64,000 nucleotides of DNA, taken from positions 1-64,000 of the forward strand of contig JAJEFD010000002.1 of the NCBI GenBank assembly GCA_022820645.1. The letters run 5' to 3'. The position numbers and the translations under genes are program-made. The notes beneath the pieces are model-generated. The model saw only the letters and a list, made by a program, of their open reading frames with translations, was not told the DNA's origin and searched no databases. Below, piece after piece: positions 56,544 through 64,000 of the stretch (position 1 is the first letter of the stretch; each line of letters starts with the position of its first letter). The stretch is from Dehalococcoidia bacterium (GTDB lineage: Bacteria; Chloroflexota; Dehalococcoidia; Lucifugimonadales; Australimonadaceae).

Positions 56544-59500
56544 CTATCGACGGCGTCTGAGAACGAAACCGGCGACCGCTGCCAGGACCGTAATGCCTGC
56601 CGCCGCCGCAGCGATGAGCAGGATGGGGATGAGGTTGCTCTCGCTTTCCGGTTCACTGGGCGGTGCGATGGTAGTCACTGGCTCAGGTGTGGGTGAAGGC
56701 AGGGGTGTAGCGGTCGGCTGCATCGTCGCGGGGGCTGGAGTGGGTGTCAGCGTGGGCGTCGGTGTCGGCATGGCTGTTGGGGTCGGAGTAGGTGTCGGAA
56801 CGTGGGTGGCCGTAGGCGATGGAGTGGGAGCAGGTGTAGCCGTTGGCTCCGGCGTCGGCGTTGCGGTAGGTGTTGCGGTGGGCCTCGGTGTAGGCGTTGC
56901 GGTGGGTGGGGGGATGGGAGTTGGAGTGGGCGCAGGCAGGGCGACGCCGCACGCAGCGACGTCCTCAGCCAGCACGAACCCCGGGGACCAGTTGGAGAGC
57001 GGCTCCCCGTTGCCGCGCACGACTCTCACAGTCAGTTGCACGCGCTCATGGTCGCTCCAGAGGGAGCGTCCAAGCCTTCCCATATCGATGTTGAAGCCGA
57101 TCCCGGTTCTGGCAACCCTGTTATCAGAGAAAGCCACGCGATGGACGTTCTCTGAGGTGAGCTTGCGGAACTCCAGTTGGAAGGTCCCGTCAGTTGGAAG
57201 TCCCTGGAACTCCAGGGACAGTCGTCGCTCGTAGATGCTCGATGAGCTTCGCACGGCGCAGAACGGCGGCTCCGGGTGGACCGACCGGATAGTCACGGAA
57301 TACTCGGGCAGAGGTGCCGGCTGAGCGGTTGTACTGTCCCCGGATGGTGTCGGGTTGTCGAAGGGGTTGCGGTAGACCAGCACCCTCCCGCGGTTGATGT
57401 CCGACATGTACAGGTTGTCCTTCTCGTCGAAGGTGGCGGAGTATGCCATCGACCAGAGGTCACGGAGGTAGGTGTCCGGTTGTGTTCCCGGCCCCAGTGG
57501 GTCTTCGTAGACGCCAGCGAACCTCCCGCCCCGGTACATGTTGTATCCCACAACCATCCTGTTCGTACTGTCGAACGCAGGCTCCCACGTCGATGCCCGC
57601 AGGGACCCGATGTGGGTGTTGTCGATAGTCGTGCGGGGTTCGTAGTCGCTGACGACAAGGTTGTGGCCTCGCCCGCCGTGTTGATCGAATGATCTGCCGG
57701 CACGAACCCCGAAGAGCGCCGTGGAGTTGTCCGAAGGCAAGCGTTCCGCCGGGAATACCAACAACCGGTGGTTGCCATCGAATTCGAGGGCATGATCGGA
57801 GACGTACAGGTTTCCGGACCGGTCGAGAGACAGGGCACCGGGGAAGCAGAGCATGTCCATAGTGACGTTCTGGAAGACGCTCCGATCGGACGCTTGGTGC
57901 GCTCGCAGATCGGCTCGCCGGTTGCACTGGGTCCCGGTGGCGTCGACCTGTCCCAGTATCACGTCGACGACCGGTTCGGTCAGGGGGTCCCGGATACGCA
58001 GCACGCGATGGTTGTCCGTGTCGCTGAGCCAGAGGAATCTTCCTCCCTCAGCCGGGGCCAATCCGAAGACGCGCCCTCCGGTCCGCACTCTGCTCCTGCT
58101 TCCCAGTACCGGGTAGGAATCGGTTCCTGTCCAGAGCGTGGCCACAGGAGCGGAAGACTCATCCAGCGGAAGATCGTATACGTCGATGAAATGTCGTCCC
58201 TCCCAACTCAGGCTCCATAACCGGCCCGTGCCGTCGGCCTTGATCCTGCCGCAGCAGTTGGCCCCCGGACGCCACCGCGCGTTGCCGATGGCGCCGTCCG
58301 CTTCCTGGCCGTTGCTGAGTTCTTCGAGGCCGTTCCAGAACAACAGGCGCTGGAAGTCCGGGACGACCAACTGGTCGCCGTAAACGGCAACGCCTCTCGG
58401 AGTACGAAGACCCTTGAGGCTGAGGTCGTTGTACTCACCCGGCGGATAGAACAGGCGCTTGTCAGGTTGAATCACCCTCGAGCGGGGGATGTCCTGGCTG
58501 CCGATGGGGAAGCGGAGCACGTCCTGAGACCCTGCTGCCAGGGGAACCAGCATGTTGTCCTCTGTGTCGAAGGCGATGCCCGTTGCGTCCCAGATCTGCG
58601 GCCATCCCGGCACGCTGTCGAAATGGGTACCGCCGCCTTCCTGTGGCTGGTATGACGTTTTCCCGATGACCGCAAGCAGTTCCTGTCCTTCCCAGTCCCA
58701 GAGTTCGACCATGCCGTTGCGCTGATCGTTGACCCAGAGTCCCCGGTCGTGGGGGTCGACCTCTATGGACACGGGATTATTAAGGCGCGACCCGATGGTG
58801 GCGTCGGCTTCCATGCCCGAGGTGAAAGGAGGGTGGAAGACGAGGACTCTATTGTTGTCAGTTTCCACAACGTACAGCCGTCCCCGGTTATCGAACCTGA
58901 GCGCCGATGGTGTGTGGAACGAGCGCATCGAAGTTCCCGGGGCAGTACCTCGGAAGTCCGGCTGTCCCAGCACCAGATCTGCACGCTTTGCGATCTCCCC
59001 GGACCTACTGCTGGCCGGGAAGCGCAGCACGCGGTTGTTGCCGCTGTCCGCTACCCACAGGTTGCCGTCAGCGTCCAGTTCCACTCCGGCGCCGTACAGA
59101 CCATCCACGAACCGGTTGCTGTCCGCATGGAAGCAGAGCGTTTCAGCGGTTGCAGAGCTGAAATTGCCCCGGTTGCACATCATGCCGGAGAAGTCCCGCT
59201 GTCCCCAGACCTCATCGGCACGGGCGTCAGAACCGAATGGGTCGTCGTACCGCAGCACCCGGTTGTTGTAGGAGTCCGGTACGTAAAGCGCACGGTCGCT
59301 GTCGATGGCCATGGAGGCTATCGATTTGTGCTCCGTCGGGCTCTGCGATACGTCAGGTATGCCACACAACGTCTCGGCGCTGGCAGGGGCTCTGTTGGGG
59401 AAGTTCTGCACGCCGCTGTCCCCGTTGCAGGCGCCATGGTCGGATGCGGCCGGTTGGCCTATGACGATGTCAGCGCTGCACGGACTCTCACCTGCGTAGC

Positions 59501-59897
59501 ATTTCTCGAGGTCTATGCCGAGGATGCGGCTGTTGCCTGCGTCCCAGACGTATGCGCGCCCGGGAGCAATGGAACGGTCGATAACGACCCCGCCGGGGTT
59601 GAACGTCTTGTAGGGCACGATCTCCCCAGGCCCGATCTGCGAAAAATCAGCCTTGCCGAGGATGATGTCTGCCCAGAGGTCGCCTGGCCTGCCGCGGACA
59701 GGTTGACTGAGTGGGGATTCGGCGACCGAGTTGGCTATTCCAAGGGAAGTGGAGGCTGCGACGTCGGCAGCCTGAGCGTGGGTGGAGCCTTCGAAAGATA
59801 AGCCCACCTGGGCCAGGTAGAGCAGCGAGAGCGCAAGCAGAGTTGCTGCTGCCAGCGCGGGGAAGCGAATGGTCCGCAGCTCGGAAGTGCGGTGCAT
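56544..59897 (-). CDS. Large secreted NHL-repeat protein with C-terminal membrane anchor
   Basis: A 1117-residue protein with a signal peptide ([20 protein letters not shown]). NHL-type beta-propeller repeats fill residues about 60-850; recurring phrases are LYVxDxxNNRVL, LVLGQPDF and RVLRFP. A beta-sandwich-like region follows, then a Thr-Pro linker of about 80 residues (1000-1080) and a last helix with a basic tail ([14 protein letters not shown]) that would anchor it in the membrane. Function unknown: an extracellular propeller for binding or catalysis. The linker DNA gives a spurious Gly-Val frame on the other strand. Confidence 0.9.
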   Translation of the reverse strand: MHRTSELRTIRFPALAAATLLALSLLYLAQVGLSFEGSTHAQAADVAASTSLGIANSVAESPLSQPVRGRPGDLWADIILGKADFSQIGPGEIVPYKTFNPGGVVIDRSIAPGRAYVWDAGNSRILGIDLEKCYAGESPCSADIVIGQPAASDHGACNGDSGVQNFPNRAPASAETLCGIPDVSQSPTEHKSIASMAIDSDRALYVPDSYNNRVLRYDDPFGSDARADEVWGQRDFSGMMCNRGNFSSATAETLCFHADSNRFVDGLYGAGVELDADGNLWVADSGNNRVLRFPASSRSGEIAKRADLVLGQPDFRGTAPGTSMRSFHTPSALRFDNRGRLYVVETDNNRVLVFHPPFTSGMEADATIGSRLNNPVSIEVDPHDRGLWVNDQRNGMVELWDWEGQELLAVIGKTSYQPQEGGGTHFDSVPGWPQIWDATGIAFDTEDNMLVPLAAGSQDVLRFPIGSQDIPRSRVIQPDKRLFYPPGEYNDLSLKGLRTPRGVAVYGDQLVVPDFQRLLFWNGLEELSNGQEADGAIGNARWRPGANCCGRIKADGTGRLWSLSWEGRHFIDVYDLPLDESSAPVATLWTGTDSYPVLGSRSRVRTGGRVFGLAPAEGGRFLWLSDTDNHRVLRIRDPLTEPVVDVILGQVDATGTQCNRRADLRAHQASDRSVFQNVTMDMLCFPGALSLDRSGNLYVSDHALEFDGNHRLLVFPAERLPSDNSTALFGVRAGRSFDQHGGRGHNLVVSDYEPRTTIDNTHIGSLRASTWEPAFDSTNRMVVGYNMYRGGRFAGVYEDPLGPGTQPDTYLRDLWSMAYSATFDEKDNLYMSDINRGRVLVYRNPFDNPTPSGDSTTAQPAPLPEYSVTIRSVHPEPPFCAVRSSSSIYERRLSLEFQGLPTDGTFQLEFRKLTSENVHRVAFSDNRVARTGIGFNIDMGRLGRSLWSDHERVQLTVRVVRGNGEPLSNWSPGFVLAEDVAACGVALPAPTPTPIPPPTATPTPRPTATPTATPTPEPTATPAPTPSPTATHVPTPTPTPTAMPTPTPTLTPTPAPATMQPTATPLPSPTPEPVTTIAPPSEPESESNLIPILLIAAAAAGITVLAAVAGFVLRRRR
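56685..56935. repeat. Thr-Pro-coding low-complexity tandem DNA
   Basis: Irregular gtgggc/gtcggt-type hexamer repeats encoding the Thr-Pro linker of the NHL-repeat protein, similar to 17540-17820. Confidence 0.8.
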
Positions 59898-60010
59898 GTT
59901 CCTAATCTAGCACGGAAGCAGGTGGGCCATCTGTCGACAGACATCCCTGCTGAGGCGTGCTCACTGGCCGGTTAGAATCAACTGCATCCTGGCAACAAGG
60001 AGAGGGACAG

Positions 60011-60490
60011 GTGCAGAAGATCACGCCGTGTCTGTGGTTCGACAAAGATGCCGAGGAAGCGGTCAACCTGTACACCTCGGTGTTTCAAAACTCTGAGATA
60101 ACGTCAGTGAGCCGTTACGGCGAGACGGATGCTGAGGTCTCAGGACAGCCGGAGGGGTCGGTCCAACTCATGACGTTTACATTGAAGGGGGCGGAGTTCA
60201 CTGCGCTGAACGGCGGACCGGTGTACCAGTTCTCCCCTGCGATCTCGTTTCAGGTGCAATGCAAGTCGCAGGAAGAGATAGACGCGGTGTGGGAGAAGCT
60301 GAGCGAGGGGGGCGAGGAGGAGATGTGCGGGTGGCTGCGGGACCGCTTCGGGGTGTCGTGGCAGATCATGCCGGAGTCGCTGGGAGAACTGCTGAGCGTA
60401 TCCGAACCTGCGCGGACGCGCGTGTGGGAACGGATGCTGACGATGAGGAAGCTGGACATCGCAGCGCTGCGGGAGGCCGCCGAGGGCTGA
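60011..60490 (+). CDS. PhnB-like VOC-superfamily protein
   Basis: A 159-residue glyoxalase/PhnB-type protein: ITPCLWFDKDAEEAVNLYTS, VFQNSEITSVSRYG, FTALNGGPVYQFSPAISFQV and a C-terminal FGVSWQIMPESLGELLS. The start is a GTG with AGGAGAGGGACAG upstream. PhnB-like proteins are often annotated as 3-demethylubiquinone methyltransferase but most have no known activity. A TAGAAT hexamer lies at 59973-59978. It is convergent with a small gene. Confidence 0.88.
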   Translation: MQKITPCLWFDKDAEEAVNLYTSVFQNSEITSVSRYGETDAEVSGQPEGSVQLMTFTLKGAEFTALNGGPVYQFSPAISFQVQCKSQEEIDAVWEKLSEGGEEEMCGWLRDRFGVSWQIMPESLGELLSVSEPARTRVWERMLTMRKLDIAALREAAEG

Positions 60491-60519
60491 CCCGCCGCAG
60501 CGCCGCGGCAAAGGCGCGC

Positions 60520-60729
60520 CTACTGGTCGGCGCCGGAAAGCTCGTGAGCGACGATGGACGCCTCACCAAGGGTCATGACCGTCTCGGTGGTGCTGCCGCA
60601 CACGACTTCGTAGCTGGAGGACATCACGCCGGACGTGGCCGACGTGGTGCTGCCGCCCTCGGAGACCTCGTAGACCTCCGCACGGCCCTTGGGGCCTTCT
60701 ATCACGGTGATGAGTTCTCTGTCCGCCAT
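60520..60729 (-). CDS. Small hypothetical protein
   Basis: A 69-residue protein rich in Ser/Thr/Glu (LITVIEGPKGRAEVYEVSEG near the start, MTLGEASIVAHELS near the end). It has GGGGAGGG upstream and a good promoter at 60786-60813, so it is probably a real gene. No family recognised. Confidence 0.6.
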   Translation of the reverse strand: MADRELITVIEGPKGRAEVYEVSEGGSTTSATSGVMSSSYEVVCGSTTETVMTLGEASIVAHELSGADQ

Positions 60730-60785
60730 TGGTGTTTCCCTCCCCAGATGGTTGCGGTTGCAACGTGTGGATACGCGCGGAATCA

Positions 60786-60813
60786 AATATACCACCGAGC
60801 GCCCGCCGTTCAA
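60786..60813 (-). promoter_or_regulatory. Promoter of the small gene at 60520-60729
   Basis: Minus strand: TTGAAC (60813-60808), 16-base spacer, TATATT (60791-60786). Confidence 0.6.
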
Positions 60814-60849
60814 GCGGACGCCCGGCGGCATCTGAGGGGCAACCGGGGG

Positions 60850-61929
60850 TTAGAAGTTGCCCCGGGTGAATACGCGGCGGGCGTTGCCCTCCATGACGTT
60901 CTGCTTGTCCTCGTCGGTCAGCCAGTCGATCTGGTTGAGGATGACGGGGGCGAGGTCGTCGGTCTCCCAGCCTTCGAGATCGCCGGCGGGGAGCTTCTTG
61001 CCCTTCTCCCACTTGAAGTCCGGGTGAACGGAGGAGCCGCTGCCGGGGTTCTCCGTGCCGAACATCACGCGGTCCGGGCCGCAGATCTGGAGGCAGTAGT
61101 CCAGCGACTCCTTGGTGTAGAGGTTGCTGTCGTAGTACATCTTGCGGAGGCTGGTGTCGAAGTCCTCCAGGTTTGGGTTGCTCTTCATATCGTTGTAGCG
61201 GCGGACGCGCCAGCGGCCGATCTGGTAGGGGACCGAGCCACCGCCGTGGGCGACGATGATCTTGAGGTTCGGGAACGTGTCGAAGACCTTGCTCGAGGGG
61301 CGTGCGAGATTCAGCACGGTCTGGGACTCGGTGGTGATGAAGTGCGCGCTGTAGGTCTCATGCGGGTTCTTGCACGCGGCGGAGTGGATGAGGCCGGGCA
61401 CGTCCAGCTTCTCCATCGCCTCGTAGAGCGGGAACCAGTACTCGTGGTCCATCGGCGGGGTGTGGTTCGGGTCGGTGGGGTCGCCCTGTCCCTCTTCGGG
61501 GTCGGGGTTGATGAGGCAGCCGATGAAGCCGAGCTCGTTGACGGCGCGCTCGAGTTCAGGGACGACGTGCGAGGAGTCCTTGGCGCCGGAGACGTGCGGC
61601 AGGCCGGCGATGCCCTGGAAGCGGTCCGGGTGCGCCTTCACCTGGGATGCGATGACGTCGTTGTTCATCTCGCACCACCAGTGGACGATGACCTCCGGCT
61701 TTTCGGAGTGCATCAACTGGAAGGGGCGGGGCGAGAGGAACTGGACGTCGGTCTGGACCTTGTCCATGATCTTCAGGTTGTTCTGGGCGAACTGCTCGAT
61801 GCGCTCTTCCGAGATCCCGCTCTTGCCGTGGTAGCCACGCCCGGAGAGGAGCCCGGCCTTGGCTGCGTACAGCTCAGGCGGGGCCACGGTATGGGCGTGC
61901 ATGTCGATGATTCTCTGTCCGTTGAGCAT
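60850..61929 (-). CDS. Amidohydrolase-2 family enzyme, LigJ/ACMSD-like (3)
   Basis: A 359-residue enzyme. The first metal motif is IIDMHAHTV (H-x-H), then FIGCLINPDPEEGQGDPTDP, LIHSAACKNPHETYSAHF, IIVAHGGGSVPYQIGRWRVR and FGTENPGSGS with the last acid region. The H-x-H form differs from the two other amidohydrolases here. The order and the divergent LigB-type dioxygenase suggest a 4-oxalomesaconate-hydratase-like or ACMSD-like step after ring cleavage. GAGGAGGAG directly precedes the ATG at 61929. Promoter at 62030-62058. Confidence 0.9.
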   Translation of the reverse strand: MLNGQRIIDMHAHTVAPPELYAAKAGLLSGRGYHGKSGISEERIEQFAQNNLKIMDKVQTDVQFLSPRPFQLMHSEKPEVIVHWWCEMNNDVIASQVKAHPDRFQGIAGLPHVSGAKDSSHVVPELERAVNELGFIGCLINPDPEEGQGDPTDPNHTPPMDHEYWFPLYEAMEKLDVPGLIHSAACKNPHETYSAHFITTESQTVLNLARPSSKVFDTFPNLKIIVAHGGGSVPYQIGRWRVRRYNDMKSNPNLEDFDTSLRKMYYDSNLYTKESLDYCLQICGPDRVMFGTENPGSGSSVHPDFKWEKGKKLPAGDLEGWETDDLAPVILNQIDWLTDEDKQNVMEGNARRVFTRGNF

Positions 61930-62029
61930 CTCTCCTCCTCGTGTTTTCGGCTCGCGGCCTGATTGGGCTTTACGGCGGCGAGCATACAGACGAACAGCGC
62001 CGTAACGATGCGCCAGGCGCTGTGCTGCG

Positions 62030-62058
62030 TTTCTACATGCACAGGCGTGGAGTGTCAA
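62030..62058 (-). promoter_or_regulatory. Promoter of the LigJ-like gene
   Basis: Minus strand: TTGACA (62058-62053), 17-base spacer, TAGAAA (62035-62030). Predicted transcription start near 62023, a 94-base leader. Confidence 0.65.
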
Positions 62059-62212
62059 GTGTGGGAGCGTTATCGAGACTCGTGGCGAATAGCACGCACA
62101 GCGGGATAGCGCGCGCCGTTTGCGGCGCGTGGTAGACTAAGCGCGACTGAGACCGAGTAACGCTTCAGCGGGCGCACGCGCCCGTGAGATTTCTGCACAA
62201 CGGAGGTCAACG

Positions 62213-63295
62213 ATGGCCGAGATAGTGCTTGGAGCAGGAACGTCGCACAGCCCCATGCTCGCGTTGAATGCCGAGCAGTGGCCCCGCTATGCACAGGGAG
62301 ACCTGCGGCACCAGGAACTCGTCTTCCCGCCCGAGGGCTGGGCGATGCCCTACGATGAGGGACTTGCCCGCGTCCCCACGGCAGTGAAGGAGAAACCGCT
62401 GACGGACGAGGTGTTCTCGGCGCAGGTCGACGCCTGCCAGGGCGGCATCGCCGAACTCGCCCGGACGTTCGCCGAGGTGAAGCCGGACATCACCGTCATC
62501 ATTTCCGACGACCAGGACGAGTGGTTCTTCGAGGACAACATGCCGACGTTCTCAGTGTTCTGGGGCGACTCGGTGCCGATCATCCCGCGGTCGCTGGCGG
62601 CAGGGTTCCGCGAGCCCGACATCATGCAGTCGATCGCGGACGGCTACGGCGACGTGGCGCTGGACGTGCCCGTCGCGTCCGACCTGGGACGGCACGTGAT
62701 CGAACACATGATCCAGAACGACTTCGACGTGTCGCACTTCACGTACCTGCACGACAACTACGGCGGACAGGTTGCGCGGCGCTACCCGAAGGAGAACGGT
62801 GGGGAGTTGGACTCTGTGCGCACAACGCAGCCGCGTCCTCAAGGGTTGCCGCACGGGTTCGCTTTCGTGGTGAAGCGGCTGTTCGACAACGAACCGAACA
62901 CCATCCTTCCCATCTTCCAGAACACCTGCTACCCGCCGAACCAGCCGACGCCGAAGCGCTCGTTCGAGTTCGGGCGCGCGGTTGCGAACGCGGTCCGCTC
63001 GTGGGACAGCGACGCGCGGGTGGCGATCATCGCCTCCGGCGGGCTGAGCCACTTCGTGGTCGACGAGTGGTTGGACCGCACGGTGCTGAAGGCGCTGGAG
63101 GAGAAGGACTCCGAAACGCTGATGACCATCCCACGCAATCACCTCTACTCGGCTGCGTCCGAGACGCAGAACTGGATAGCGGTCGGCGGCGCGATGGCGG
63201 ACACGGACCTGAACTTCGAGACCATCGAGTACGTTCCGGTCTACCGGACGCCCGCAGGCACCGGCGGTGGCTGGGCGTTCGGCCGCTGGGTCTAA
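62213..63295 (+). CDS. LigB-type extradiol dioxygenase
   Basis: A 360-residue class III extradiol dioxygenase catalytic subunit: GAGTSHSPML (His12), ITVIISDDQDEWFFEDNMPT in the second metal region, LHDNYGGQVARRYP and IIASGGLSHFVVDEW. Unlike the protein at 40745 it has no LigA-like tail. GGAGGTCAACG precedes the ATG. It is divergent from the LigJ-like amidohydrolase with 283 bases between; the two fit successive steps of a meta-cleavage route for a protocatechuate-like compound. Confidence 0.9.
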   Translation: MAEIVLGAGTSHSPMLALNAEQWPRYAQGDLRHQELVFPPEGWAMPYDEGLARVPTAVKEKPLTDEVFSAQVDACQGGIAELARTFAEVKPDITVIISDDQDEWFFEDNMPTFSVFWGDSVPIIPRSLAAGFREPDIMQSIADGYGDVALDVPVASDLGRHVIEHMIQNDFDVSHFTYLHDNYGGQVARRYPKENGGELDSVRTTQPRPQGLPHGFAFVVKRLFDNEPNTILPIFQNTCYPPNQPTPKRSFEFGRAVANAVRSWDSDARVAIIASGGLSHFVVDEWLDRTVLKALEEKDSETLMTIPRNHLYSAASETQNWIAVGGAMADTDLNFETIEYVPVYRTPAGTGGGWAFGRWV

Positions 63296-63319
63296 GCGAC
63301 AAGTACGCAGCAGACGAAG

Positions 63320-63349
63320 GAAGCGCCGGTGGGCATCCACCGGCGCTTC
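63320..63349. terminator. Hairpin between convergent genes
   Basis: A perfect 13-bp stem, GAAGCGCCGGTGG (63320-63332) with CCACCGGCGCTTC (63337-63349), and a 4-base loop. The T tracts on both sides are poor, so it may act as a two-way transcription barrier between the LigB and ABC-2 genes rather than as a classic terminator. Confidence 0.6.
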
Positions 63350-63365
63350 TACGTTAACAGCCAGG

Positions 63366-64000
63366 TCAGTTCGCCGAGACGGTGCGGAAGCGCACCACGG
63401 CGATGGCAAGGAACGCGGCGGCGAAGAGCAGGAGCGCGGCCATGTGCACGAGCACGTCCTGGCCCTCCGCGCCGAAGAGCATGAGCTTGTTGAAGGCGTC
63501 GTTCGCCCAGCCGTGCGGCGTGAGTCGTCCGATGGCCTGCATCCAGTCCGGCGTGATGAAGAGCGGCCACCAGCATCCGCCGAGCGGCGCAAGCGTGAGA
63601 GAGGCGAGCACCGCCGCCGATGACGCGCTCTTCACGGTACGGACGAGCGAGGCGAGCATGACGCCGAATGCGGACGAGGCAACGGCCATGAGCACGGAGA
63701 CGGCGATAACCGCTACAGGGGAGACGCCGAAGTCTATGGAGAAGGCGAAGATGCCCAGCGCCCAGAGGAAGGCGAGCTGGATGAGGCCCCGGTAGATGCT
63801 CGCGAGCACCTTGCCGGCGACGATAGCGGAACGCCGGACGCCGTTCGAAAGCAGACGCTCCAGGGTCTGGGTCTGACGCTCGCGGGCGATGGCCTCCGCC
63901 CCCAGCGCAGCAGCGAAGAACAGGAACATGGTGAGGTATCCGGGCAGGGTGAAGTTGGTGGCGTTGAACGGCTCAACGTCTCCCACCTGCTCCGTGGTGA
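63366..64000 (-). CDS. ABC-2-type transporter permease (partial, runs off the window)
   Basis: The C-terminal part of an ABC-2 permease (NatB/DrrB-like). It has FTLPGYLTMFLFFAAALGAE, ARERQTQTLERLLSNGVRRS (the typical cytoplasmic loop), several helices and FITPDWMQAIGRLTPHGWAN, family-typical before the last helix. The frame is open to base 64000, so the start lies outside. An internal GTG at 63986 is not the real start. Cargo and the matching ATPase are not visible. Confidence 0.88.
   Translation of the reverse strand, partial: TTEQVGDVEPFNATNFTLPGYLTMFLFFAAALGAEAIARERQTQTLERLLSNGVRRSAIVAGKVLASIYRGLIQLAFLWALGIFAFSIDFGVSPVAVIAVSVLMAVASSAFGVMLASLVRTVKSASSAAVLASLTLAPLGGCWWPLFITPDWMQAIGRLTPHGWANDAFNKLMLFGAEGQDVLVHMAALLLFAAAFLAIAVVRFRTVSAN

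Noticed and set aside
56593-57234. Gly-Val-rich ORF on the plus strand opposite the NHL protein
   Set aside because: Same cause: complement of Thr-Pro coding repeats.

Overview
The window is GC-rich throughout (roughly two thirds G+C by eye) and mostly coding on both strands. The sequence suggests a Chloroflexota bacterium of the Dehalococcoidia/SAR202 kind. This is an inference from content: expanded families of catabolic oxidoreductases (three two-domain cupins, four short-chain dehydrogenases, three amidohydrolase-2 enzymes, two LigB-type extradiol dioxygenases, a flavin-dependent LLM oxidoreductase), a reductive-dehalogenase-like enzyme, and exported proteins with long Thr-Pro linkers. 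No rRNA, tRNA or CRISPR array was seen.

Layout. 1-8 kb: a kinase/response-regulator fusion, a sulfite-oxidase-like molybdoenzyme behind a candidate cysteine-codon leader, two RelE/ParE-like toxin-antitoxin-like pairs, and a three-subunit molybdenum hydroxylase between them. 8-16 kb: cupins, an SDR, an MMPL-type RND exporter, and a three-gene module of a reductive-dehalogenase-like protein, a cluster-less relative and a ferredoxin fused to a GlcG/HbpS-like domain. 16-23.5 kb: an accessory stretch with dense interspersed repeats, a membrane metallopeptidase candidate, a lipoprotein, terminase-like phage genes (the large one carries an in-frame repeat block), a truncated Doc toxin and a nucleotidyltransferase pair. 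23.6-42.5 kb: scattered catabolic genes (quinone-oxidoreductase-like MDR, amidohydrolases, SDRs, an amidase with a GatC-like head, a maleate-isomerase-like enzyme, MFS exporter, second bicupin, TenA-like oxidase, SRAP protein, LLM oxidoreductase, isochorismatase-like hydrolase, methyltransferase, LigAB fusion, 3-methyladenine glycosylase). 42.5-45.4 kb: a ferric-iron-type ABC permease and binding protein with a clear promoter and a palindromic operator. 45.7-50.6 kb: a third bicupin with a tripartite tricarboxylate-type transporter, preceded by a second candidate cysteine-codon leader. 50.6-56.5 kb: VapBC, a CopD-like membrane protein, a probable ArsC-family selenoprotein, MutL, a RdgB-like NTP pyrophosphatase, MutY and a TlpA-like thioredoxin. 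56.5-64 kb: a large secreted NHL-repeat protein, a PhnB-like protein, a LigJ-like amidohydrolase divergent from a LigB dioxygenase, and the end of an ABC-2 permease.

The most notable signals are: (i) an in-frame UGA in an ArsC/Spx-like thioredoxin-fold gene at the first position of a C-x-x-C motif, with a correctly placed bacterial SECIS-like hairpin; (ii) two leader ORFs with consecutive Cys codons, each overlapping a Rho-independent-type hairpin, before a sulfite-oxidase gene and a bicupin/TTT-transporter operon; (iii) the reductive-dehalogenase-like module with a novel-looking ferredoxin-GlcG fusion; (iv) palindromic/mosaic repeats that have entered reading frames in phase.

Functions are assigned by reading motifs; no database search was possible. 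Starts were chosen from Shine-Dalgarno placement and gene overlap where visible.
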